Assembly (NCBI GenBank): GCA_900544975.1
Contig: UQXI01000010.1
Coordinates: 1-64,000, forward strand
DNA: 64,000 nt
Direction: 5' to 3'
DNA from: an uncultured Eubacteriales bacterium
GTDB taxonomy: Bacteria > Bacillota > Clostridia > Oscillospirales > Oscillospiraceae
Of this stretch, positions 44,945 through 54,300 are shown piece after piece; the stretch's first letter is position 1; each line of letters opens with the position of its first letter. Position numbers and translations under genes: made by a program. Under the pieces are notes generated by a model that ran no database searches, had not been told where the DNA came from, and saw only the letters and a program-made list of their open reading frames with translations.

Positions 44945-45119
44945 GATTTCTGTCCGTCAGGCCGGAGATCTGCCCTGCAGGAGCCCTTTCCACTCCCACA
45001 ATCCGGCTTTCTTCCCGTCCCACATCGCGAGATGGGCATCCTTGCCTTTGGTCACATCCTTCCCGCTGCCGGGCAGATTCGGGACTGTCACCTGTTAGAA
45101 TGTGCCCTCGCCGGGCATA
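44945..45119 (-). pseudogene. Group II intron 5'-end-like fragment, copy B
   Basis: Minus-strand order: GTATGCCCGGCGAGGGCACA, TTCTAACAGGTGACAGTCCC, GAATCTGCCCGGCAGCGGG, GATGTGACCAAAGGCAAGGA, AAGAAAGCCGGATTGTGGGA, and CCGGCCTGACGGACAGAAAT. This resembles the first part of domain I of clostridial group II introns. No intron-encoded protein follows; the multicopper oxidase starts 85 bp later on the same strand. It is the better preserved of two copies. Confidence 0.6.
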
Positions 45120-45126
45120 CAAAAAC

Positions 45127-45163
45127 CTGGGGTGTTTCAAACGCAAGTTTTGAGACACCCCAG
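45127..45163. repeat. Palindromic intergenic element, copy 2
   Basis: Arms CTGGGGTGTTTCAAAC and GTTTTGAGACACCCCAG around loop GCAA; related to the palindrome at 3828-3863 in both arms and in the following TTTTTCAAGCC. Together with copy 1 it defines a dispersed hairpin family in this genome. Confidence 0.7.
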
Positions 45164-45219
45164 ACATTTTTCAAGCCGATCGGTTTGGAAAGAGGTCGGC
45201 CCAAATTTTCACTGCGCAC

Positions 45220-45936
45220 TCAGCCGTGCTCTCCCACCAGGAAGCAGACGCCGGGGGTCTCCAACCCCTTCAGCCGGTACTCGTAGGCCTCCATCGCCTC
45301 CTGCCAAAAGGCCGGCCGCCCCTCGTGGCCCAGCAGCTTCAGGAGGTACTGGGTGAAGCGGGGATTCAGCACCAAAAACGGTCCCAGCAGGTAGGTAGCA
45401 AAGAAGTTTTTGTAATGAATGCCCTCCATCTTCGACTTCAGGTCGATGCCATAGCCGCCGGTCACCTGGAGGAAGGGATGGGCAACCTCCCCACAGGAGT
45501 ACGAGAATTGGGACCGGGCCCCCACAATTTTCATGTCCCCGAACGTTCCCAGGAACATGGAGTTGTGTCGCCGCTCCATATCCCGGACGGCGTGGCAGGG
45601 AAATAATCCCAAGGTTGGAATCTTCCTTGTTCCATCCTGAATGTAAGCACCGAATAGCTCCAGGGCATTGCCAGTGGCCAGCAGGACCTTCCCCGACTCC
45701 ACATATTGCCTCAGCGCCTGGCGATGGGGCAGGAGGCGCTGAATGGCCAACTCCTGGCCTGCCTCCGACATGGAACCCAGGTAAATGAGATCCACCGGCT
45801 CTTTGGTAAACCGGGGCGTCTCCAGGTTGCCGGTAAAAACCATCTCCGCTTCCGGCAGGGAGGCCGCCAAGTACTGGACGTTGCCATTGTCCCCATACAG
45901 GTTGCAGAGATCGGGAAACAACACCTCAATTTTCAT
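45220..45936 (-). CDS. gatD: GatD-like class I glutamine amidotransferase with degenerate active site
   Basis: A 238-residue homologue of GatD, the partner of MurT that amidates lipid II glutamate. The fold signatures are present: LFPDLCNLYGDNGNVQYL at the N-terminus, DLIYLGS, and PTLGLFPCHAV. However, the nucleophile elbow, normally containing Cys-Gly-Gly, reads LLATGNALELFG with Thr88 at the expected Cys position, and the usual TYLHGP reads TYLLGP with Leu184 in place of the catalytic His. Glutaminase activity is therefore doubtful. It begins at 45936 after AAAGGGGAG and overlaps murT by 11 bp, so the two are co-expressed as in typical murT-gatD operons. Confidence 0.85.
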   Translation of the reverse strand: MKIEVLFPDLCNLYGDNGNVQYLAASLPEAEMVFTGNLETPRFTKEPVDLIYLGSMSEAGQELAIQRLLPHRQALRQYVESGKVLLATGNALELFGAYIQDGTRKIPTLGLFPCHAVRDMERRHNSMFLGTFGDMKIVGARSQFSYSCGEVAHPFLQVTGGYGIDLKSKMEGIHYKNFFATYLLGPFLVLNPRFTQYLLKLLGHEGRPAFWQEAMEAYEYRLKGLETPGVCFLVGEHG

Positions 45937-47323
45937 GGCTCTCTCCCCTTTCTGCCAAAATGCGGGCCTTGACCAGATCCCGGACCTGTCTTCCCCGGGA
46001 GATGGCATTGACGTCGTGGAGAATGTAGATTTTCTCCACACCGTGGAAATCCACATAGTCCGCTGTATCCAGCTCCTGGCGCAGACAGACCAGCTTCTCC
46101 GCCGGAACCCCAGCCAGCAGCAGACGCAGCCGGTGATCCAGGTAGCGGGCGCCGCCCAGGACGATTTTGCGGATGCAGTCCTGGCGGAGGAATTCATAGT
46201 CCGTATCGTAAATCCAGGAGACCGTCTCCGTCTTCAGGGGACTGTCAAACACTTCGTCCAGAATGAGGATGATCTCCTTCAGAGCAGGGTCCTTTGCCAG
46301 AAACTCAAACACCGTGGAAACGGCGGTGGGATTCTGACCCTTGGCAATGTGGGTCACCAGCTTGACACCGCCCACCATTTCAAAGCTCTCCCGGGAGGCC
46401 AGCACCCGAATCCCCTCCAAATCCCTGCAAATCTCAGAAGGAGCCTGCCCCATGTCCCGGAATAAAGCAATGACAGGAGCCAGATTGTATGCATTGTGCA
46501 AAGAACAGGAGACCATGGGATACGATTCCGCGCCCGCAGAATCCCGCAGAGTCAGGCAGCGGCTTGTATGGTCTATATCCGTTACAAAATAGTCCCGCTT
46601 AGGCGCCTGCAAACCGCACCGAGGGCAATGGAAGTCCCCCATTTGACGATAATTCCGATAGCGGTACACCGGTTTTGCGCCGCAAACCGGGCAGATGGCA
46701 AAGTCATTCGCCCGGGCGGGCAATGGATGGGTATGCTGATCGGCCACACCAAACACCAACCGTCGGTGCTCTTCCCCCAGGAAGCAGCTAAGGGGATCAT
46801 CCCCGTTGACAATCACCACCGAATTGGGGGATCCAGCCAGGGCCTCCTTCAACCGGCCAAAAATATACGCCGGGTGAGCATTGCGCAGCATGGAGTCCCG
46901 GGCCAGATTGCTGATCACCACATAGTCGGGCTGCAAAGCCGGAAGGTCCAGGGGGGAAATCAGCTCATCCAGCTCAATCACCGCCGCATCCTTGGTCGCG
47001 TGGTTGAAGATGTTTACCGCATCCAGCAGACACCGGGCTACGCCTGCATGGTGGTTGGCGCCCCAATCATTAAAGGATACCGTCTTTCCCTGCTTGCGGA
47101 GGACCGCCGCAATGAGTGCGGAAATGGTGGTCTTCCCGTTGGTTCCTGTCACCACAATGGTCAACTTGGGCTTGGTCACATACTGCAGGAAGCCCCCATA
47201 GAGCCGCATGGCTGCCATGCCAGGTTTATCATTGCGCACATGTCCCGTGTGACAGTACCAAAATAAAAAAAATTTGCCGCCCCACAGAGCGATGGCAAAT
47301 CGAATCCAACGCCAAATTTTCAT
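45926..47323 (-). CDS. murT: MurT-like Mur ligase-family protein
   Basis: A 465-residue protein from the start at 47323. The P-loop VTGTNGKTTISALIAAVL (about 55-72) is of the Mur ligase type. A MurT-specific zinc ribbon follows (ICPVCGAKPVYRY then FHCPRCGL, about 208-235), then the central ATPase DVFDSP region and the C-terminal DUF1727 domain. MurT with GatD converts the D-glutamate of lipid II to D-isoglutamine. The start at 47323 is chosen over 47350 because GGAGAAAGGGA lies upstream. Its partner gene overlaps downstream; see that entry for the lost catalytic residues. Confidence 0.88.
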   Translation of the reverse strand: MKIWRWIRFAIALWGGKFFLFWYCHTGHVRNDKPGMAAMRLYGGFLQYVTKPKLTIVVTGTNGKTTISALIAAVLRKQGKTVSFNDWGANHHAGVARCLLDAVNIFNHATKDAAVIELDELISPLDLPALQPDYVVISNLARDSMLRNAHPAYIFGRLKEALAGSPNSVVIVNGDDPLSCFLGEEHRRLVFGVADQHTHPLPARANDFAICPVCGAKPVYRYRNYRQMGDFHCPRCGLQAPKRDYFVTDIDHTSRCLTLRDSAGAESYPMVSCSLHNAYNLAPVIALFRDMGQAPSEICRDLEGIRVLASRESFEMVGGVKLVTHIAKGQNPTAVSTVFEFLAKDPALKEIILILDEVFDSPLKTETVSWIYDTDYEFLRQDCIRKIVLGGARYLDHRLRLLLAGVPAEKLVCLRQELDTADYVDFHGVEKIYILHDVNAISRGRQVRDLVKARILAERGESHEN

Positions 47324-47449
47324 ATCTCCCCGTTCCCTTTCTCCTCTCATTTCTGCGAAATCAACCGGGATCCTCTCTGTCTCAGGTGGGGCCCATGTCG
47401 TCCCTTACATGTGCCGGTAAGACGCGAAAATAGAAAAGATCTAAGTTGG

Positions 47450-47478
47450 ATTATACCGCAAGGCGGTTTCCATGGAAA
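47450..47478 (-). promoter_or_regulatory. Probable promoter of murT-gatD
   Basis: Minus-strand TTTCCA (47478-47473), a 17-bp spacer and TATAAT (47455-47450). The -10 is consensus and the -35 is weak. About 120 bp of leader separate it from the start; nothing else is seen in 47324-47586. Confidence 0.55.
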
Positions 47479-47586
47479 GATTTCTCGGTTATTCTTCAGT
47501 AAAAATTAAGAAATCCCTCTCCCCGTCCGGGAACGGTGTTTTGTACGGCGAAAAAAAGGGGGCTGCTGCGCATCCAGGTGTAGTTC

Positions 47587-47624
47587 AGGGGCTGTGGCAA
47601 AATTTCATTTTTGCCACAGCCCCT
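47587..47624. terminator. Strong terminator hairpin after queH
   Basis: Perfect 16-bp arms (AGGGGCTGTGGCAAAA and complement) with loop TTTCAT. It lies just downstream of the queH stop on the minus strand. Confidence 0.8.
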
Positions 47625-47628
47625 GGTG

Positions 47629-48174
47629 TTACGGCAGGATTTTGGAGGCCTTTACATAGCGCTCCTCCTCCGAAAAGATACAGCCGCAGTACTTCTGCAT
47701 ATAAAAGCCCAGCTCCCGGGCGCGCTCCTGTCCGGCCCGGAAATAGGGGCGGAAATCCCGGTAGAGAAAGGTCACGCCGTATTCCGCAGCCGCCCGTTCC
47801 GCCACCTCCCGCATCAGCTCATGCTTTTGGTAAGGGCTGATAAAAAGGGAAGAGGTAAAGCTGTCAAAGCCGCCCGCTTTGGCCTGCCGGGCCGCTTCCA
47901 AGAACCGCATCTCATAGCACTTCACACACCGGCCGGAAATATCCTCCGCCACAGCCCGGACAAAGGGCCGTAACCCATAGTCATTGCGCTCCAGAAGAGG
48001 CAGGCCGATGGTTCCGGCATACTCCCGCAGGCAGTTCCGTCGGGCGCGGTACTCTGTAAAGGGATGGATATTGGGATTATACCACAGCCCTGTCACTTCA
48101 TACCCCTCTCCCCGCAAAACCTCAATGCATTGGTTGGCGCAGGGGGCGCAGCAAATATGCAACAACGTATTCAT
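47629..48174 (-). CDS. queH: Epoxyqueuosine reductase QueH
   Basis: A 181-residue protein of normal QueH (DUF208) length. Conserved motifs are LLHICCAPCANQ (Cys pair near 9-12), RCVKCYEMRFLEAA, SSLFISPYQKHE and QKYCGCIFSEEERY. QueH reduces epoxyqueuosine to queuosine in tRNA anticodons using a Fe-S cluster held by these cysteines. It is monocistronic between two hairpin regions. Confidence 0.92.
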   Translation of the reverse strand: MNTLLHICCAPCANQCIEVLRGEGYEVTGLWYNPNIHPFTEYRARRNCLREYAGTIGLPLLERNDYGLRPFVRAVAEDISGRCVKCYEMRFLEAARQAKAGGFDSFTSSLFISPYQKHELMREVAERAAAEYGVTFLYRDFRPYFRAGQERARELGFYMQKYCGCIFSEEERYVKASKILP

Positions 48175-48217
48175 AGCGTTTCCTCGTTTGTCAAGTTATT
48201 CGGCTTCACCGAAAGGC

Positions 48218-48281
48218 GGGCGAGTCAAGACTCGCCCCTACGGGGTATCCAAAACCCGTAGGGAACGGTCTTGACCGTTCC
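48218..48281. repeat. Cluster of three perfect hairpins (REP-like)
   Basis: GGGCGAGTC-AA-GACTCGCCC (48218-48237), CCTACGGG...CCCGTAGG (48237-48262) and GGAACGGTC-TT-GACCGTTCC (48262-48281) abut with no spare bases. This looks like a palindromic interspersed element; it sits between queH and the SLH gene and may end the latter's transcript. Confidence 0.8.
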
Positions 48282-48306
48282 GCATTTCAGCAGAACTTAG
48301 ATGGGG

Positions 48307-51300
48307 TTATGCCAGTTTCGAATACCGCATCAGGATGGCGGCGGCCTGGGCCCGGGTGGCTGTGCCCCGGGGGGCCAGGAGGTTCTGCTCCATGCCCTGG
48401 AGAATGCCGCTTCCCACAGCCCACGCCATGGCTTCCTCGGCATACTCGGATACCTGCTTCACATCCCGGTACTGGCTGAGGTCTGCCTGCTTGCTCACGT
48501 CGGCACCGCTGGCCTTGGCATACCGGTACAGGAAGGTCACCATCTGCTCCCGGGTCACATTTGCGTTGGGCGCAAACCGGGTGTCGTCCATACCGGTTGT
48601 AATTCCGTTCTCCACAGCCCATACCAGCGCCTGGTAGTAGTAGGCGTCTTCCTTCACATCCGTAAAGGTCACGGTTCCCGTCACCTCCGGTTCCCCGGCC
48701 ATCCGGTACAGGACCGTCACGGCCATGGCGCGGCTCAACTTGCTCTCGGGGGCAAAGGTGGTGGCGGTCACGCCCTTGAAGTATCCCTCCTGCATGGCGT
48801 ACAGCACTGCCTCGTAGTACCAGGCGTCTTCCTTCACGTCGGTGAAGGGCATCAGCTCTGCCAGGGTGGGGATGCGGTCAATGGCGGCCTTGGCGGCAGC
48901 CAGGGCTTCCTCTACCTCCTGCAGGGTGGCGGCGGCGTCAATGGCTTCCTTTCCGGCCTGGATGGCGGCAGCCAGGGCCTCCTGCTGGGTGGGGGCGTAG
49001 TCGTTTTTGTCTGCGTAGGTGGACAGCACGATGAGTGCGTGATACTTGCCGGACTGCAGAGCGGCCTCTTCCGCCTTCTTCCGGGCTTCTTCCGCGGCCT
49101 TCCGCTCGGCTTCTGCCTGCTCAGCGGCCTTCTGGGCCTCGGCCAGGAACTCCACCATCTCGGCCTTGATCTTCACGATCTCGTTGTAGGTTTCTGTCAC
49201 CTTCTGGGCATACTCCGCAGCCAGGGCGGCAGCGGCGGCAGCCTCCACATTGGCATTTTCAGCGGCTTCCTTGGCCGTCTGCGCAGCCCGCTTGGCCTCT
49301 TCGGCAGACTTCTGGGCGTTTTCGGCGGCTTCCTTGGCGGCTTTCGCCTCCCGGGCGGCCTTCTCGGCGGCTTCCTTGTCCTCTGCGGAGGACTGGGCAG
49401 CCTCCTCGGCCTTCGTCTGAGCTTCCTCCGCCTTCTTCCGGGCCTCTTCCGCGGTCTTGGCGGCGGCCTCGGCAGCAGCCTGGGCGGCCTGGGCCTTCAC
49501 CATGGCCTCAGCAGCCTGGGCAGCGCTCTCCGCAGCGGCAGCGGCAGAGGCGGCAGACTTGGCGGCTTCCTCAGCGGACTTCCGGGCTTCTTCTGCAGCG
49601 GCCAGCTGGAACTGCTCGGCAGCAGCGGAGGCGGCCTCAGCGGCGGTCTTGGCGGTTTCAGCGGCAGCCTGGGCAGCCTCCGCCTGAGCCTGTGCTTCCT
49701 CGGCCTTCACACGGGCAGCCTCGGCAGCGGTCTTGTCTTCGGCGGCAGAAGCGGCAGCCTCTTCGGCGGCCTTCTGGGCCTCTTCGGCTTTGGCCTGGGC
49801 CTCCTCCGCCTTGGCCTGGGCGGCCTGGGCGGCTCTCTGGGCCTCGGCGGCAGCTTCGGCGGACCGGGCGGCGTTGCTGGCCTCCTGGGCGGCCTTCAGA
49901 GCCTCCTCGGCAGCCTTGGCAGCCTCTTGGGCAGCGGCCAGGTTGGAGGCTTCCGCAGCCTGGGCCGCGGTTTCTGCGGCAGTCTGAGCGGCCTCAGCGG
50001 CTCTCTGGGCAGCTTCAGCCTTGGCCTGGGCGGCTTCGGCAGCGGCCTTGGCAGCCTCGGCGGCAGCCTTGTCTTCGGCAGTAGAAGCAGCAGCTTCCTC
50101 GGCGGCCTTCTGGGCGGCTTCGGCGGCCTTCTGGGCCTCCTCCGCCTTCTTCTGGGCTTCTTCCGCCGCCTTCTGGGCGGCGCGGGCAGCAGCCAGCAGG
50201 TCCTCTGCGGGTTCAAGCTCGAACTCGGCAGTGATCACCACATCCTCGTCGGGCATGGTGAAGGTCGTGCCTTCAATCGGGGCGCCGTTCACCTTCAGGG
50301 AGCCTTCCTTCAGGACGTAGCCCTCATCCGGCAGTACCGTCAGAGTCACCAAAGTGCCCTTGGTTGCCTGGGCGGGATCGGCAGTGACGGTACCGTTGGT
50401 CATGTTATAAATGGTAATGTTATGAACCACATCCTCCACATACACTGTGGCGGAAGCGCTCTTGCTGGGATCTGCGTTGGCAGTTGCAGTCACCGTCATA
50501 ACCTTCGCCGTCTCGTCCATGCCCAGGAACAACTGGCCATTTTCGATCATGGTCTCGGCGCTGGTGTTGCCGCTGATGGACCAGGTTACGGTCACATCAT
50601 CGCTGCCGGTCACAGTAGCAGTAAACTGGCCCTTCTGGCCGGGGTTGCTGTTCACAGTCAGCTCTGTGGGGTCAATGGTGATGCCGACCTTTTCCACAGG
50701 CTGAGGGGCAGTGGTCTTCTTACCATACAACTCAATTTCAAAGATCCGGATGGTGTCCGGCCCATTCCACCAGTTGTCATCACCATCGGTGACCTTCAGC
50801 CGATAAATGCGGCTGGCAATCTGGGATTCCACGGGATCATCCGTGACGTTCTCCTCGTTACCCGTATAGCTCTTCAGTACCACCCAGTTGGCGTCATCGG
50901 CCATCACGGTCGCCTGCTCTGCCTGAGACAGGGCCAGGAAGTCGGCATCTGTATACTTCTCAGGATTCAGAACTTCCAGCGTGAAATCATTGGTATTGAA
51001 GCGTTCATCCTCAGGCTCCGTGCCTCCGCCAGCATGGGTCACCTTCAGCCGGTCGGCGTAGGCAGTATCCTTCACGTCAAAGGCAATCCAGTTGGGAGTC
51101 TTCTCGCTGCACCACTTGGTGCTGTAGTCGTGGTCAAAGGCCATCTCCGGCTCTTCCCCTGCGACGGCAGCCACACCGGTACCGAGAATGCTGACATCTT
51201 CGGTCAGCAGTTCAGACTTGGCCACTTCTTTGTAAGCGTACAGCTCCAGCTCATACATACGGACGCAGTCGCCCCAGTTGGTGCTGTCGGTATCACTGAC

Positions 51301-54300
51301 ATTGATCTTGAAAATCCGTGCTCCGGAGGCATCCAGATCATCAATCGTAATGTCTTCCGTATTATTGGTTCTGCTTGCCAGCAGCGTCCAATAGCTGTTG
51401 TCTGCAAGCAGGGTGGTACGCTCTTCATAGGTCTTGGCCAAGAGCTCTTCCACTGTGATCTTTTCGGTATTCAGGGTATAGAACTCATAAGCAGCGGTGT
51501 TGATGGCGCCGGGGGAAGGCGTATACTCATTGTTGGCGCCGGCATGATACAGAATGGCCTTGCCCAAATTCTTCTCCACGCCGATGTCGAAAGCAACCCA
51601 CATATTTTTGCCGTCAACGCACCACTTGTCGGTATCGGGGTCGCTCATTGCGCCGTCAAACAGCTTCTCGGGGCCAGCTTCACCGCCCAGGTTGTTGCCA
51701 TTGTAAGCAATGACCTCTGCGTTCAGCGCTACGTTGGTCTCTTCATCCAGTTCACCGGGTTCACTTGGATCGGTGGGATCCGTGGGGTCTGTGGGATCCA
51801 CAGATTTCTCCGTCACGGTAACGGTGGCGTTGGCCATCTTGGTCTCATCGTCCAGAGAAACGGCCCAGATGGTGAGGGTTGCGCCCACCTGCTCGTCTGC
51901 GGCAACGGTGAGAAGGCCGGTTTCGCTCAGGCTGGTGCCCTCGTTGATGCTGCCTGCCAAGCTCCACTTCACGGCCTGGCTGAAGCTGCCGGTTCCAGTC
52001 ACCTTGGCGGTGAACTGCTGGGTTCCGCCCTGGGGCACGCTGGCCGTTGCAGGCGTCACCTGGACATCGGTAATGGTCACTTCGGAATACACAACCAGAC
52101 CGCGAATGGCATCCTCCAGCGCAATCCGGAGCTGCTCCAGCTCGTAGTTGCTGCTGTCGTTGGCGGCAACTGCAGCCTTGGCGGCATTCAGTGCATTCTG
52201 ATAGACGTTGAAGCTTTCCTTGGTATACTGGGACTCCTGATAAACAGGCTCAAAGCTGGCGCACAGCTCACCCAGGCGCTGGGTGCTGCCCTTATAGCGC
52301 AGGTCCGCATAAGCCTTCAGGAGATCTGCCCGGGCGGCTTCCGCCTGGGCGGCAGTGGCAGCTGTTCTGGCCGTAGTCTCGACAATCGCCTTGGCAGCGG
52401 CCAGCTTTTCGGCAAATGCCGTCCAGGTAGCGCTGACGCAGTCGGCCTCGTTCACGGCCTCGCATTTGCCCACCAGCTCCCGGAGACCTGCCAGGTCCGC
52501 AGGCAGCTCCATGGGGTCGCCATAGGCCACCGCATAGCGCTGGGAATCGGGCTTGCCCTCTTTGTGCACTTCGTAGTAGATCGTGCCGCCGTCTTTCTCC
52601 AGGGGCACTCTGCTCTGGCTGATCACGCCGTCGCTGCCGGCAGGCAGGGTGTGCAGAATGGGAGACTGGGCATCGGCAGAGGCAAAGATCTTTAAGGTTG
52701 CGCCTTCCTCCACACCGGTGGCGGTGAGGGTGGCATACTGCTTGCGCAGCTGCACACCGGCCGTGGTCCGGGCCAGGGTCACAGATGCAGGCTCGTTGGA
52801 GGGGGCGCCAGCTTCGGGCGCATAGTAGATGCTGGCCCGGCGGCTGTGGGTGACTTCTGTGCCGGAGCCGTCCAGCACATCATAGAACAGGCGGCCGCCT
52901 TCGGGGTTTAATTCCAGGCCCTCAAACTTGGCAATGCCTACGCCCCGCTGCTTATAGCTCTCGTTGGGCTGGGTAGCCTTCGCCACAGCGATGGGCTCTT
53001 CCGAGGTGAGATCGGTAAACAGGCGAACCTTGCCGGTGTCCTCGTGGAAGGTCCCGTTTTTGTCACCGTAGGTGCCGGAGGAGTACTTCATAATCACGTT
53101 GTCCACGACCACCGTATCCGTTGCACCGGCATTGTTCTTGACGGTTACGTTGCGCGCATAAGGAGAGGCAGTATTATTAATGCCGGGCTCCTCGTAGAGC
53201 TTAAATTCGTAAATTCGGATGGCGTGCCATGCGGAGTTGTCACTACGGGTAACATTTAGCTTGATGTATCTGGCCTGAATGGGTTCCGCCAGGTTGCGGT
53301 CTGTAATGTCCTGCTTGTTGTTGGTCACTCTGTCAGCCACAGTAAAGCTCAGGGAGTTCACATGGGCGCGGCTGGCGGCATCGTCGCCAGTGAGGAGCGC
53401 ATGGCCGTCATCTGCGGCATACTGCAGGTCAAAATCCACGGTGTTCATGTCCGGGCTCTCGCCTGCGCCGGGGCAGTTGGCATGCCAAACTTCCCAACGC
53501 TGGATGGTCTTGTTTTCGCCCAAGTCAATGACTGCCCAGCCGCGGGTAGCGGTGGTGCACCATTTGCTGTTGGCAATGACGCCATCCACCAGCAGGTGGA
53601 CAGAGCCGTCATCCGTGGAGGCTGCATTGGCCACAGCGGGGCGCTTCAGGGCCAGGTTGGGGCCGTCATCATGGACCGGAACAAAGCCGTTCTCCACCTC
53701 GGCGGGCCAGTCGATGGAGAAGGTCTGGGTACCGCCCTTTACGCCGTTCTCGGAGTACGAGGTGATCTCGAAGGTGCAGGCGGATTCGCTTCCGTCTCTG
53801 TCAAGGCTACCCAGGTACAGAGCGTCGCTGGGAGTAGCGCCTACAAATTCCTTGTGGCCGTCTGCAAAGGTCCGGTAAATCCGGTACATAAAGGCATCTT
53901 CCGCCTTCTCCCAGTACACTCTGGCTTCCATAATCTTGTCGGAGGGGTAGATCACTTCGTCCAGGGTCACCTTGGCAGTGGCTTCGGGTGCAGTCTGATG
54001 GGTGGTGAAGGCCATCTGGCCCACATTGAGGGCATAGTCGCTCACGCCCTCTTCGGAGGTGAGCCGCAGGGAGATGGCAATGGCCGTCTTCCCGGCATCT
54101 TCAGACAAGTCGATGGTGCTGGTGTTCCACTGGCCGTCGGCCGTGGTGGTCAGGGGGTAGAACTTGAAGTTTTCTGTATCATAGGTCTCTCCGAAGCACA
54201 GGCCGAGCTCCACGCTCACACCGGCCTTGGGGGCCTTGTAAACCATGGAGAACTGGCTCTCGCTGGTGATCTCCAGCTGGGAGCTGTAGAGCTTCACATG

